A stretch of 64,000 bases of DNA from Anaeromassilibacillus sp. An172 (GCF_002160515.1 NZ_NFKS01000009.1:34652-98651), one strand, 5' to 3'; shown: positions 23,880 through 34,322, numbered from the stretch's first letter. The notes: generated from the sequence alone by a model not told the origin. Numbers and translations: made by a program.

Positions 23880-24434
23880 ATGAAAGAACAAATAAATAAA
23901 TGCTCTGAGCGTATGCAGAGAAGAATTGATCACCTTGTTAAGGATTACGCCGCTATCCGTGCAGGCAGAGCTAATCCTAAGGTTTTGGATAAAGTAGCTG
24001 TAGACTATTACGGCGTTGCTACACCTGTTAACCAGCTGGCTTCAGTTTCCGTAACAGAGGCAAGAACACTTATGATTCAGCCTTACGACTCTTCAGTGCT
24101 CAGAGGCATTGAGAAAGCTATTCAGTGTTCCGATATCGGTATCAACCCCCAGAATGACGGACGTGCAATAAGACTTGTATTCCCGCCTCTTACAGAGGAC
24201 AGACGTAAGGAAATCGTTAAGGAAGCCGCAAAAATGGCTGAGGATACAAAGGTTCAGATTAGAAATGTACGCCGTGAAACCATGGATACTCTCAAGAAGA
24301 TGAAAAAAGAGGGCGAGCTTACAGAGGACGATCTGAAGCAGGCAGAAAAGAAAGTTCAGGATATCACAGATAAGTTTATTAAAGAAACAGATAAGGTTTC
24401 CGAAGCAAAGCAGAAGGAAATCATGGAGATCTGA
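23880..24434 (+). CDS. frr: Ribosome recycling factor
   Basis: From ATG 23880 (GACGGAGGA ribosome site) the protein has 184 residues. It shows the Frr signatures DYAAIRAGRANPKVLD and YYG, with the C-terminal helix EDDLKQAEKKVQDITD. It splits post-termination ribosomes with EF-G. Confidence 0.95.
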   Translation: MKEQINKCSERMQRRIDHLVKDYAAIRAGRANPKVLDKVAVDYYGVATPVNQLASVSVTEARTLMIQPYDSSVLRGIEKAIQCSDIGINPQNDGRAIRLVFPPLTEDRRKEIVKEAAKMAEDTKVQIRNVRRETMDTLKKMKKEGELTEDDLKQAEKKVQDITDKFIKETDKVSEAKQKEIMEI

Positions 24435-24436
24435 TT

Positions 24437-25198
24437 ATGGCAATCTTTGGCATAGGAAAATCTCAGAAAAATACAGAAGAACTTACCGATATCTCTCAGA
24501 TTGAACTTCCAAAGCATGTCGGAATTATCATGGACGGCAACGGAAGATGGGCGAAAAAAAGAGGCCTTCCCAGAAGTGCAGGACACAAGGCGGGAGCCAA
24601 CAATTTCAGAACCATCACAAGATATTGCAGCGATATCGGAATAAAGTACCTGACGGTTTATGCTTTCTCTACTGAAAACTGGAAACGTCCATCAGATGAG
24701 GTTTCCGCTTTAATGTCGCTTTTTAAGTCTTATCTTAACGAAGCTTTGACAGATTTTAAGGACGACAGCATTGTTGTAAAATTTATCGGCGACAAAACAG
24801 GCTTTAACTCTGAGCTTCAGGAGCTTATCAGAGAAAACGAAGAGGAGTCGGCAAACCGTGACGGAATGGTACTCAATATCGCTATGAATTACGGCAGCCG
24901 TGCCGAGATAACCATGGCGGTTAAGAAAATCGCAGAGAAAGTTAAGTCGGGAGAGCTTTCGGTTGAGGATATCACCGAGCAGACAGTGTCTGATAATCTT
25001 TATACCGCTTTTCAGCCTGACCCCGATTTGGTTATTCGTCCCAGCGGAGAATACAGAATTTCAAACTTTTTGCTGTGGCAGTCGGCATACACAGAGTATG
25101 TTATTATGGATAAGCTTTGGCCTGATTTTACCAAAGAGGACATGAACCGTGCTTTGCTGGAATTTGCCAACAGAAACAGACGTTATGGCGGCGTTTAA
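24437..25198 (+). CDS. uppS: Undecaprenyl diphosphate synthase
   Basis: A 253-residue cis-prenyltransferase with the catalytic MDGNGRWAKKRG, SAGHKAG, YAFSTENWKRP and RPSGEYRISNFLLWQ motifs. It makes the C55 carrier lipid for the cell wall. It starts 2 bp after frr. Confidence 0.95.
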   Translation: MAIFGIGKSQKNTEELTDISQIELPKHVGIIMDGNGRWAKKRGLPRSAGHKAGANNFRTITRYCSDIGIKYLTVYAFSTENWKRPSDEVSALMSLFKSYLNEALTDFKDDSIVVKFIGDKTGFNSELQELIRENEEESANRDGMVLNIAMNYGSRAEITMAVKKIAEKVKSGELSVEDITEQTVSDNLYTAFQPDPDLVIRPSGEYRISNFLLWQSAYTEYVIMDKLWPDFTKEDMNRALLEFANRNRRYGGV

Positions 25199-25221
25199 AA
25201 TATAAGTTAGGGGTAATGAAG

Positions 25222-26058
25222 ATGAAAGTAAGAATAATATCTGCTGCTGTGGGCATTGTTCTGGTTATCGGCGTATTGTTTGTTGCAGAGATGTTTCCTA
25301 TTTTTATTGGAATAATTTTGGGCTTGGTCAATGCAATAATGACAGGTGAGTATCTGAGCGCAAAAAAGCTTCACAGAAAATACATGATATCAATTCCTTG
25401 TATAGCTTTGTCTCTTGTAACCCCTGTACTTGTTTTTTATATGAATTTGATGGTTGTGATGTATGCGTTTGCTCTTATTATGATGATTTCGCTTATATTC
25501 TATCACGACCACTTAAGTTACGATGATACGGCTTTTGCCATAGTGGGAACCCTTCTTATTACATGCGGTATGACAAGTATATCCGCTATGTGTGTCGGCG
25601 GACAGTATACTTCCTTTTATGTTGTTATTTGTCTGTGTGTTCCATGGCTTTCCGATGCGGGTGCGTACTTTACCGGTACTTTTTTGGGCAAGCATAAGCT
25701 CTGCCCGAACATCAGCCCTAAAAAGACAGTTGAGGGAGCTGTGGGCGGTATAATCTTCGGTATGCTCAGCGGTATTGTGGCGGGAATGATTTTCTCTTCC
25801 TTTATTTACGGAGCAGACAAGGTTTATATCAATTACGGCGGACTTGCTTTAATTGGAATTTTAAATTCCGTTATAGCTATTTTGGGTGACCTTTGTTTCT
25901 CACTTATCAAGAGAAGCTGTTCCATAAAGGACTATGGAACAATTATGCCGGGACACGGCGGTTTGCTTGATAGATTTGACAGTGTTATTTTTACAGCACC
26001 GCTTGTTTATCTGTTTTGCAGATATGCGGTTCTTATCGCTCCGGCAGTATCAATATAA
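25222..26058 (+). CDS. cdsA: Phosphatidate cytidylyltransferase
   Basis: A 278-residue polytopic membrane protein with the CdsA signature MPGHGGLLDRFDS near residue 250 and SPKKTVEGAVGG before it. It makes CDP-diacylglycerol. There are two adjacent ATGs (25216 and 25222); TTAGGGG at 25207-25213 is better spaced for 25222. Confidence 0.92.
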   Translation: MKVRIISAAVGIVLVIGVLFVAEMFPIFIGIILGLVNAIMTGEYLSAKKLHRKYMISIPCIALSLVTPVLVFYMNLMVVMYAFALIMMISLIFYHDHLSYDDTAFAIVGTLLITCGMTSISAMCVGGQYTSFYVVICLCVPWLSDAGAYFTGTFLGKHKLCPNISPKKTVEGAVGGIIFGMLSGIVAGMIFSSFIYGADKVYINYGGLALIGILNSVIAILGDLCFSLIKRSCSIKDYGTIMPGHGGLLDRFDSVIFTAPLVYLFCRYAVLIAPAVSI

Positions 26059-26105
26059 CATACTAAAAAATTAAACAAAAGCTCATAAGGCTTTTGTATT
26101 ATAGG

Positions 26106-26146
26106 ATAGCGGTTTTCGGTTTTTCGATAACCGCTATGATGTTTTT
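26106..26146 (+). terminator. Hairpin between cdsA and dxr
   Basis: ATAGCGGTT (26106-26114) and AACCGCTAT (26129-26137), followed by GATGTTTTT. A smaller AAAAGC/GCTTTT stem lies just upstream. It suggests partial termination within the gene run. Confidence 0.6.
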
Positions 26147-26218
26147 ATTAAGTAATTAAATCAGCATTGTAACAGATAAAAGTGAATATTATTTTATATC
26201 CGAAAGACGGTGATATTT

Positions 26219-27373
26219 ATGATGCGAAATATTTCTATTCTGGGTTCTACAGGCTCTATAGGAACTCAGGCTCTTGATGTTGTAGATAAGCTTAATTTAA
26301 AGGTTTGGGCGCTTACTGCAAACAGCCGCATTGATATGCTGGAACAGCAGATAAGAAAGTATAAGCCGAAAATTGCGGCTGTAGTTGACGAAAAAAAGGC
26401 TTTGGAGCTTAAACAGAATGTTGCTGACACAAATACAAAGGTTCTTGCCGGAATGGACGGACTTATGGAAGCCGCCTGCGTAAGAGAGGCACAGGCAGTT
26501 TTGAACTCCGTTGTGGGAATGGTGGGACTTGAGCCTACATTGGCGGCACTTGAAGAGGGTAAGGACTTGGCTCTTGCCAACAAGGAAACACTTGTGGCAG
26601 GCGGTAAGCTTGTTATGGAAACCGCAAAGAGAAAGGGAGTTTCAATACTTCCCGTTGACAGTGAACACTCTGCGATTTTCCAGTGTATTCAGGGCGCAAA
26701 CTCTCAAAAGGAGATTAAAAAGCTTATAATAACAGCTTCCGGCGGTTCTTTCTTCGGAAAGAAAAAAGAAGAGCTTGAAAATGTCACTGTGGAACAGGCT
26801 TTAAATCACCCTAACTGGAGCATGGGAGCAAAAATTACCATCGACTCTGCTACACTGATGAACAAAGGGCTTGAGGTTATCGAGGCTTACTGGCTTTTCG
26901 GTTTGCCTGTTGAGAAAATAGACGTTGTAGTTCACAGGGAAAGCGTTATTCATTCCATGATTGAATATGTGGACAATTCCGTAATAGCTCAGCTTGGCGT
27001 TGCAGACATGAGAATACCTATTCAGTACGCAATAACATATCCACAAAGGTTTGAATCTCCGGCTCAGGAGCTTGATTTGGTGAAAATCGGCACAATGTCA
27101 TTTTACGAGCCGGACTATGAAACTTTCAAGTGCCTTAAAACCTGCATAAAAGCCATAAAGGCAGGTGGACTTGCGCCGACTATCGCAAACGGCGCCAACG
27201 AGGCGGCAAACGCTTTGTTCAGAAAAGGCAAGATTAAGTTTTTGGATATCGGAAACCTTGTTGAGTCTGCGGTGGAAAATGTGGCTGCCGGCGACTACAC
27301 AACCTTGAAAGAGGTTTTGGATGCAGATAAAAGAGCAAGAGAGTATGTCTGCAAGGTTACAGGTGAATTTTAA
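26219..27373 (+). CDS. dxr: 1-deoxy-D-xylulose 5-phosphate reductoisomerase
   Basis: About 384 residues. NADPH-binding ILGSTGSIGTQ is at the N-terminus; VPVDSEHSAIFQC and TASGGSFF bind substrate and metal. It catalyses the first committed step of the MEP isoprenoid pathway and so feeds UppS, together with IspG in the same gene run. Start is ATG 26219 (or 26222) behind AAGACGGTG. Confidence 0.94.
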   Translation: MMRNISILGSTGSIGTQALDVVDKLNLKVWALTANSRIDMLEQQIRKYKPKIAAVVDEKKALELKQNVADTNTKVLAGMDGLMEAACVREAQAVLNSVVGMVGLEPTLAALEEGKDLALANKETLVAGGKLVMETAKRKGVSILPVDSEHSAIFQCIQGANSQKEIKKLIITASGGSFFGKKKEELENVTVEQALNHPNWSMGAKITIDSATLMNKGLEVIEAYWLFGLPVEKIDVVVHRESVIHSMIEYVDNSVIAQLGVADMRIPIQYAITYPQRFESPAQELDLVKIGTMSFYEPDYETFKCLKTCIKAIKAGGLAPTIANGANEAANALFRKGKIKFLDIGNLVESAVENVAAGDYTTLKEVLDADKRAREYVCKVTGEF

Positions 27374-27459
27374 GAAAACCGTCGCAATGCCGACATAATT
27401 TTTTAAGGTTTGCCGTAGATAATAAGAGTGAATGATTATATAAAATTGGAGATGATTTT

Positions 27460-28833
27460 ATCACAGCTGTTATACTTATTATTATCGGAGTTTTACTGTT
27501 TGAATTGATAGTTGGTATTCACGAATTCGGACATTTTATAACCGCAAAGAAAAGCGGAATTCAGGTAAACGAGTTTGCGCTGGGCATGGGCCCGAAGATT
27601 TTCGGATTTAAAAAGGGTGAAACCCAGTATTCCTTGAGGCTTATACCTATAGGCGGCTACTGCGCCATGGAGGGCGAGGACGAGGACAGCAATAACCCCA
27701 GATCCTTTGAAAAGGCTAAAGTGTGGAAAAGAATGATTGTTGTAATCGCCGGTGCGGTGATGAATATACTTTTGGGATTTATTCTCATGTTTGTTGTGGT
27801 TGTACAACAGTCTACTTATTCATCCACCACCATTGATTCTTTTCCGGAGCTTTCCTATTCACAGAACAGCGGTTTGCAGGCGGGCGACAAGCTTTTGAAG
27901 ATAAACGGAACTTCTATTGTAAGCTCTAGGGATATTTCCTTTGCACTTGCCACCACAAAGCCCGTTGAGGTTGACGGAACAGAGCTTACCGTTTACCAAG
28001 AGGACTGCCTGGTAAATCTCTTCTCATTTTTGGGAACAACTCTTTCCGAAAGAAATGAAGCCATAAAAAACGGTGAAACCGATTATATGAGCGACCAGGA
28101 CGCTCAGGCAATGTACAGCGAATATTTGCAGATTGTCGAAAACGTGAACAGCGCTGAAACTTTGGAAGAGGCTCAGAGCGCATATGAAGATGGATACAAG
28201 TCTTTGTATGCTTATGTTTCCGATGAAGAAGCACAGGTTCCTCAGATAGAGGTTAAGGAAAGCAGAATCAGATTCCGTGTTGATATCCTTGTGGAGAGAG
28301 CAGGCAGACAGGTGCTTTTGGAGGATGTGGACTTTTACACCTACTTAAATTCAGAAACACAGCAGCCTATGGTTGCGGTGGATTTCTATACAGTTCCTGT
28401 AGAGAGAACTTTTTTGACCGCTGTCAGTGAAAGTTTCAAACAGACTGTTTCCATAGGAAAGATGGTATGGGACAGTCTTGTGGGAATTGTAACGGGAAAA
28501 TTCGGTTTATCTGAGCTTTCAGGCCCAATAGGTACGGCTTCTGCAATTTCTCAGATTACTTCACAGAGTCTTGCTTCAAGCGGATTTATTGACGGTCTTA
28601 ACACGCTGATATTCATGATGGCTTTTATTACGGTAAACTTGGGCATATTCAATATGCTTCCGTTCCCGGCTCTTGACGGCGGAAGATTTGTTATGCTTAT
28701 TATTGAAGCTATAAGAAAAAAACCGGTTTCTATGAAGATACAAAACGCAATAAATGCGTCCGGATTTATTATATTGATAGGATTTATGCTGATTATTTCC
28801 ATGAAGGATATCTGGCAGATAATAGGAGGTTAG
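27460..28833 (+). CDS. rseP: Site-2 protease RseP, apparent AUC start
   Basis: The membrane metalloprotease signatures are clear: HEFGH in the first helix, a central PDZ region with a family-unusual insertion of about 90 residues, and NMLPFPALDGGR in the third helix. The conserved first helix (TAVILIIIGVLLFELIVGIHEFGHF) begins before the first standard in-frame start (TTG 27505, which would remove most of that helix). Going upstream, the frame has only ATC, ATT or ATA before the TGA stop at 27433. GGAG at 27448-27451 lies 8 bases before ATC 27460, so I place the start there, as a non-standard start or a one-base T-run error. Regulated intramembrane proteolysis of an unidentified substrate is the expected role. 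Confidence 0.85.
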   Translation: MTAVILIIIGVLLFELIVGIHEFGHFITAKKSGIQVNEFALGMGPKIFGFKKGETQYSLRLIPIGGYCAMEGEDEDSNNPRSFEKAKVWKRMIVVIAGAVMNILLGFILMFVVVVQQSTYSSTTIDSFPELSYSQNSGLQAGDKLLKINGTSIVSSRDISFALATTKPVEVDGTELTVYQEDCLVNLFSFLGTTLSERNEAIKNGETDYMSDQDAQAMYSEYLQIVENVNSAETLEEAQSAYEDGYKSLYAYVSDEEAQVPQIEVKESRIRFRVDILVERAGRQVLLEDVDFYTYLNSETQQPMVAVDFYTVPVERTFLTAVSESFKQTVSIGKMVWDSLVGIVTGKFGLSELSGPIGTASAISQITSQSLASSGFIDGLNTLIFMMAFITVNLGIFNMLPFPALDGGRFVMLIIEAIRKKPVSMKIQNAINASGFIILIGFMLIISMKDIWQIIGG

Positions 28834-28837
28834 AGCT

Positions 28838-29881
28838 ATGGCAAGTAAAAAACAGGTTACTGCGGGAAATGTGAAAATAGGCGGCGGAGCAAAAATTACC
28901 ATTCAGTCAATGCTGAATGTTCCTGCAAGCGACATTGAAAACAGCGTTAAGCAGGCGGTTGAGCTTGAAAAAGCCGGCTGTGAGATTATAAGAGCGGCTA
29001 TTCCCAACAAGGAAGCCGTTGCCCTTATTCCGGCTTTGAAAGAAGCTGTGAGTATTCCTGTTGTAGCCGACATTCATTTTGATTACCGTCTTGCTTTGGA
29101 GGCGGTTGAAGCGGGAATTGATAAGATAAGAATAAATCCAGGAAATATCGGCTCTGACGATAGGGTAAAGGCTGTGGCTGACGCTTGCAGAAGAAAAAAC
29201 ATCCCTATAAGAATAGGCGTGAACTCCGGTTCTCTTGAAAAGGAGATACTTGCAAAATACGGTCATCCAACACCTCAGGCACTCTGTGACAGCGCACTTT
29301 ATCATGCCTCACTTTTGAATAAGTTTGATTTTGACGACATTGTGCTTTCCATGAAGTCCTCAGATGTTGCAACAATGGTAAAGGCTTATGAGCTTGCGGC
29401 TGAACAGTGCGATTATCCTCTGCATTTGGGAGTTACCGAGGCAGGCACTGAGAGAATGGGACTTATTAAATCCGCCGCAGGTATAGGTTCTCTGCTTTTA
29501 AAGGGAATAGGCGACACAATAAGAGTTTCCCTCACCGCCGACCCGGTAAAGGAAATATATGCCGCAAAGGATATTTTAAAGGCTTTGGATATTGACAGAA
29601 GCGGTATTCAGTTTGTTTCATGTCCAACCTGCGGAAGAACAAAGATTGACCTTATCGGCCTTGCAGACGAGGCGGAAAGACGTTTGAGGGACTGCAAGAA
29701 AAATATTAAGGTTGCCATAATGGGCTGTGTTGTAAACGGCCCGGGAGAAGCAAGGGAAGCCGACATAGGAATTGCCGGAGGCGACGGCAACGGCCTTGTT
29801 TTCAGAAAAGGCGAAATTCTGAGAAAGGTTTCCGAGGATAAACTTATAGATGCACTGATTGAAGAAATTGAAAAGCTGTAA
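28838..29881 (+). CDS. ispG: 4-hydroxy-3-methylbut-2-enyl diphosphate synthase (flavodoxin)
   Basis: A 347-residue enzyme with N-terminal IQSMLNVPASD, VADIHFDYRLA and IRINPGNIG. The 4Fe-4S ligands are in FVSCPTCGRT and MGCVVNGPGEA. It is the penultimate MEP-pathway enzyme. It starts 4 bp after rseP behind AGGAGG. Confidence 0.95.
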   Translation: MASKKQVTAGNVKIGGGAKITIQSMLNVPASDIENSVKQAVELEKAGCEIIRAAIPNKEAVALIPALKEAVSIPVVADIHFDYRLALEAVEAGIDKIRINPGNIGSDDRVKAVADACRRKNIPIRIGVNSGSLEKEILAKYGHPTPQALCDSALYHASLLNKFDFDDIVLSMKSSDVATMVKAYELAAEQCDYPLHLGVTEAGTERMGLIKSAAGIGSLLLKGIGDTIRVSLTADPVKEIYAAKDILKALDIDRSGIQFVSCPTCGRTKIDLIGLADEAERRLRDCKKNIKVAIMGCVVNGPGEAREADIGIAGGDGNGLVFRKGEILRKVSEDKLIDALIEEIEKL

Positions 29882-29902
29882 TTTTTAGAAAAGGAATGTT
29901 TG

Positions 29903-32900
29903 ATGAATACTTTAGGAAGAGTGTTTTCCGATTATTTGGAAGAACCGTTTGATGAAAGAATTGCCCGTGGAGAAATCACCGGGGTTAAAATAAATAAATC
30001 TAAGCGAACACTGAATCTTTATGTTTCTTTTTCTCAGTACATAGAGAGAAAAGCCATATTCAATGCGGAAGAAAAAATCAAAAAAACCGGATTGAATCTT
30101 ATGGGCGCAAATATCAATCCACGTTTTATAAACGACAATTTTAAAGCAGAGTATTTTCCCGATATGGTGGAGGCTTTAAAACGCCATATTCCAAGAATTA
30201 ACGGAACCTTTGCCAACGCTGAAGCGGAATGCGACGATGAAAGAAAGGTTATAACCATTGAGTTAAAGCACGGGGGAAAGGCTCTGCTTGACTCCTGTAA
30301 TTTTGACAGGGAGTTTTCAAAGCTGGTGCAGACAGAGTTTTCCCAGCACTTTGATATTGAATATAAAGGTGTTCTTGAAATGGACGCAGAAAACGAGGTC
30401 TATATTCAGGAACAGCAGCACGCCCAGGAAACAATAAAAAGAGAGGCTGAAACAAAAGCCGCTCAGTTCTATATTGAGGAAGAGGAAAACAGAAACAAGG
30501 TTCACGAAAAGAAAGTAAAAGAAAAAGCGGTGGAAAATCCCACTATAGAAATAAGAGAAGGGGACGACCTTACTCCGGGTATTGTCACTTCAACTATAAG
30601 ACCACTTTACGGCAGGGTTATTAAGGGAAAGATTGTGCCTATAAGAACCCTGGCGGCAGATACGGGAAGAACCGTTGTGTGGGGCGATGTTTTCGGATTT
30701 GAAAAGAAAACCACCAAGTCCGGCGACAAGAATATCATAACCATAAACATAACCGACTACACCGGCTCAACCACGGTAAAGGTTTTTAATTCCATTAAAG
30801 ACTGCGAAGTGCTGGACTCCATAAGCAAAAACGCAACTATTGTTGTTGCCGGAAGCATGGAGTATGACAAGTATGCCGGAGAAATTGTGTTAAACGCCGA
30901 CTCAATCGGCACTGTAAGCAAAAAAGAGGTTGTTGACAACGCAGAAACAAAGCGTGTAGAGCTTCATATGCACACCAACATGTCATCTATGGACGGTGTT
31001 TCTTCTGCTGAGGAGATTGTAAAAAGAGCCGCCAAGTGGGGACACAAGGCTGTTGCCATCACCGACCACGGTGTTGCCCAGGCTTTTCCTGAGGCTATGA
31101 ACACAGTTGAAGCTCTGAACAAAAGCGGAAACGATATTAAGGTTATTTACGGAACAGAAGCCTATTTTATTGACGACCTGGTAAACTCTGTTGTAGGAAA
31201 CAGGGATGAGCCTTTAAACGGCACATTTATCTGTTTCGATATTGAAACAACGGGACTTTCTGCGGCAAGGGATAAGATTACGGAAATCGGCGCTGTTAAG
31301 GTTGTAAACGGTGAAATTGTCGACGAGTTCAACACCTTTGCAAATCCGGAAATGCCTATCCCTGCGAAAATCACAGAGCTTACCGGAATTACCGACGCTA
31401 TGGTGGCGGACGCTCCGTCACAGGAGGAGGCTGTGAGAAGCTTCCTTGAGTTCTGCGACGGAAATGTATTGGTTGCCCACAACGCCGGTTTTGATACATC
31501 ATTTATCAGAGCCGCCTGCAACAATATGGGGGAAGCCTTTGATTATACCTATATAGACACTGTGGCTATTTCACGTGCGGTTTTAAAGGATATTAAAAAC
31601 TGTAAGCTGGACACTGTAGCTAAATATCTCCGTTTGGGAGATTTTAATCATCACAGAGCCTGTGACGACGCCATGATTTTGGCTAAGATTTTTGTATCTC
31701 TTTGCAGCCGTCTTGAGGCGGACTACAATATAACACATGTCTGCGATATAAATACCAAGATAAACGGCGGCGACTTTAAAAAGCTGAAGCCTTATCACCA
31801 GATAATTCTTGTAAAGAATAAGGTTGGACTTAAAAATCTTTACAAGCTTATTTCAATGGCTCACCTGACTTATTTTTATAAAACTCCGAGAATACCTAAG
31901 TCGGAGCTTATAAAGCACAGAGAGGGACTTCTCATCGGTTCTGCCTGTGAAGCGGGTCAGCTTATGAGGGCTATAATCGAGGGAAAATCCATAGTCGAGC
32001 AGAAAGAAATAGCTTCTTTTTACGATTTCTTGGAAATTCAGCCTACAGGTAACAACATGTTTATGGTTCGTGACGGAATGGTAAACTCTGTTGAGGATTT
32101 GCAGAACTTTAACAAGGCTGTTGTAAAGCTGGGAAAAGAGCTTAACAAGCCGGTTGTTGCCACCTGCGACGTTCATTTCCTTGACCCGCACGACAGCGAA
32201 TACAGAAAAATACTCCAGTTCAGCAAGGGATTTACCGACGCTGACAATCAGGCGCCGCTGTATTTCAGAACCACAGCGGAGATGCTCAAGGAGTTTTCCT
32301 ATTTGGGCGAGAAAAAAGCCTACGAGGTTGTTGTGGAAAACACAAATAAAATCGCCGATATGATAGAGCGTGTCCGTCCTATTCCTGAGGGAAATTTCCC
32401 GCCCTTTATTGAGGGTGCGGAGGAACAGCTCACAAGCATCACATGGCAGAGGGCAAAGGACAAATACGGCGACCCTCTCCCTGATATTGTTAAGGAAAGA
32501 CTTGACAAGGAGCTTAATTCAATTACAAAATACGGATTCTCCGTTTTGTACATGACCGCCCAGAAGCTTGTTGCAGACAGCGAGGCTCACGGCTATCTGG
32601 TTGGTTCACGAGGAAGCGTTGGTTCTTCCTTTGTTGCCACCATGTCCGGTATCTCCGAGGTTAACCCTCTTTGTCCTCACTATGTCTGCCCTAAGTGCAA
32701 GCACAGCGAATTTATTACCGACGGCAGTGTGGGTTCAGGATTTGATTTGCCCCCTAAGAACTGTCCTAACTGCGGCGAGGAAATGCACCGTGACGGACAC
32801 GAAATCCCATTTGAAACATTCCTGGGATTTAAGGGCGACAAGGTTCCTGATATCGACCTTAACTTCAGCGGTGAGTATCAGTCATTTTCTCACCGCTACA

Positions 32901-34276
32901 CGGAAGAGCTTTTCGGCAAGGACAACGTGTTTAAGGCGGGAACTATCGCCACTGTTGCGGACAAAACCGCTTTGGCATACGTAAGAAAATACGAAGAGGA
33001 AAAGGGAACTGCTTTCCACAAGGCGGAGCAGGCAAGACTTGCAATAGGATGCACCGGTATAAAAAGAACAACCGGTCAGCACCCGGGAGGCATGGTTGTT
33101 GTTCCTAAGGGTATGGAGGTTTACGACTTCTGTCCGGTTCAGCACCCTGCCAACGATATGAAATCTGACAATATAACAACACACTTCGACTTCCACTCCA
33201 TCCATGATACGATTTGTAAGCTGGATGAGCTTGGACACGATGTTCCGACAATTTACCATTATTTGGAAGAGTTTACCGGAATTTCAGTTATGGATGTTTC
33301 CATGAGTGACCCCGAGGTTATGTCCTTGTTTACCTCAACAAAAGCTTTGGGTGTAACTCCAGAGGATATCGACTCTCAGACAGGTACTTTCTCACTGCCT
33401 GAGGTTGGAACTCACTTTGTTAGAAACATGCTGGTTGAATCACAGCCGAAAACTTTTTCCGACCTTTTGCAGGTTTCCGGACTTTCCCACGGTACCGACG
33501 TTTGGATTGGAAACGCCGCTGACCTTATTCACAACGGCACATGCACAATTTCAGAGGTTATCGGTACTCGTGACTCCATTATGACATATCTTATGCATAA
33601 GGGACTGGAGCCGGGCATGGCTTTTAAAATAATGGAAATTGTCAGAAAGGGTAAAGCTACAAAGCTTCTCACAGAGGAGCATTTTAATGCAATGAAGGAG
33701 CACAATGTTCCCCAGTGGTACATAGACTCCTGTATGAAGATAAAGTACATGTTCCCGAAAGCCCATGCTGCGGCTTATATGATAGCTACTTTGAGATTGG
33801 GCTGGTACAAGGTTCACAAGCCTGTTGAATATTACGCCGCATATTTTACCGTGCGAAACGACGGTTTTGACGGCGAAACAGTTATAAAGGGCAGACAGGC
33901 GGTTTTAAATAAGATGCAGCTTATTAAGAACAAGGGAAAAGAAGCCTCCATGAAAGAGCAGGCGGAGCTTCCTATGCTCCAGATAATAAACGAAATGCTT
34001 GCAAGAGGCATTGAGGTTTTGCCTATTGATATTTATAAATCAAAGGCGAAAAGGTTTGTTATCGAGGACGGAAAAATAAGACTTCCTTTCTGCGTTCTGT
34101 CAGGCGTTGGAATGGCGGCTGCCGAAAGCCTTGAGGAGTGCGGAGAGAAAGAAAAGTATCTTTCCGTTGAGGAAATGCTGAGAATAACAAAAGTTTCAAA
34201 ATCTGTTATCGAAACTCTGAGAGCGGTGGGAGCCTTTAAGGATTTGCCTGAAAGTTCCCAGATGTCACTGTTTTGA
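29903..34276 (+). CDS. polC: DNA polymerase III PolC-type alpha subunit
   Basis: About 1457 residues, full length for a Gram-positive PolC. Order: N-terminal domain (~1-200), OB fold (~205-340), PHP domain split by the exonuclease (PHP starts at VELHMHTNMSSMDG, ~352), proofreading exonuclease (FICFDIETTGLS, ~442-610), then the polymerase palm with a Cys4 zinc motif (CPKCKHS ... CPNCGEE, ~930-965) and PDIDLNFSGEYQ. It is the replicative leading-strand polymerase of Firmicutes. ATG 29903 follows AAAGGAATG; a TTG at 29900 is less likely. Confidence 0.95.
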   Translation: MNTLGRVFSDYLEEPFDERIARGEITGVKINKSKRTLNLYVSFSQYIERKAIFNAEEKIKKTGLNLMGANINPRFINDNFKAEYFPDMVEALKRHIPRINGTFANAEAECDDERKVITIELKHGGKALLDSCNFDREFSKLVQTEFSQHFDIEYKGVLEMDAENEVYIQEQQHAQETIKREAETKAAQFYIEEEENRNKVHEKKVKEKAVENPTIEIREGDDLTPGIVTSTIRPLYGRVIKGKIVPIRTLAADTGRTVVWGDVFGFEKKTTKSGDKNIITINITDYTGSTTVKVFNSIKDCEVLDSISKNATIVVAGSMEYDKYAGEIVLNADSIGTVSKKEVVDNAETKRVELHMHTNMSSMDGVSSAEEIVKRAAKWGHKAVAITDHGVAQAFPEAMNTVEALNKSGNDIKVIYGTEAYFIDDLVNSVVGNRDEPLNGTFICFDIETTGLSAARDKITEIGAVKVVNGEIVDEFNTFANPEMPIPAKITELTGITDAMVADAPSQEEAVRSFLEFCDGNVLVAHNAGFDTSFIRAACNNMGEAFDYTYIDTVAISRAVLKDIKNCKLDTVAKYLRLGDFNHHRACDDAMILAKIFVSLCSRLEADYNITHVCDINTKINGGDFKKLKPYHQIILVKNKVGLKNLYKLISMAHLTYFYKTPRIPKSELIKHREGLLIGSACEAGQLMRAIIEGKSIVEQKEIASFYDFLEIQPTGNNMFMVRDGMVNSVEDLQNFNKAVVKLGKELNKPVVATCDVHFLDPHDSEYRKILQFSKGFTDADNQAPLYFRTTAEMLKEFSYLGEKKAYEVVVENTNKIADMIERVRPIPEGNFPPFIEGAEEQLTSITWQRAKDKYGDPLPDIVKERLDKELNSITKYGFSVLYMTAQKLVADSEAHGYLVGSRGSVGSSFVATMSGISEVNPLCPHYVCPKCKHSEFITDGSVGSGFDLPPKNCPNCGEEMHRDGHEIPFETFLGFKGDKVPDIDLNFSGEYQSFSHRYTEELFGKDNVFKAGTIATVADKTALAYVRKYEEEKGTAFHKAEQARLAIGCTGIKRTTGQHPGGMVVVPKGMEVYDFCPVQHPANDMKSDNITTHFDFHSIHDTICKLDELGHDVPTIYHYLEEFTGISVMDVSMSDPEVMSLFTSTKALGVTPEDIDSQTGTFSLPEVGTHFVRNMLVESQPKTFSDLLQVSGLSHGTDVWIGNAADLIHNGTCTISEVIGTRDSIMTYLMHKGLEPGMAFKIMEIVRKGKATKLLTEEHFNAMKEHNVPQWYIDSCMKIKYMFPKAHAAAYMIATLRLGWYKVHKPVEYYAAYFTVRNDGFDGETVIKGRQAVLNKMQLIKNKGKEASMKEQAELPMLQIINEMLARGIEVLPIDIYKSKAKRFVIEDGKIRLPFCVLSGVGMAAAESLEECGEKEKYLSVEEMLRITKVSKSVIETLRAVGAFKDLPESSQMSLF

Positions 34277-34283
34277 TTTTATA

Positions 34284-34322
34284 AAAACCCTAAGCGGACT
34301 AAATGTTTGCTTGGGGTTTTAA
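34284..34322 (+). terminator. Terminator after polC
   Basis: AAAACCCTAAGC (34284-34295) pairs with GCTTGGGGTTTT (34309-34320). This closes the pyrH-polC gene run. Confidence 0.75.
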
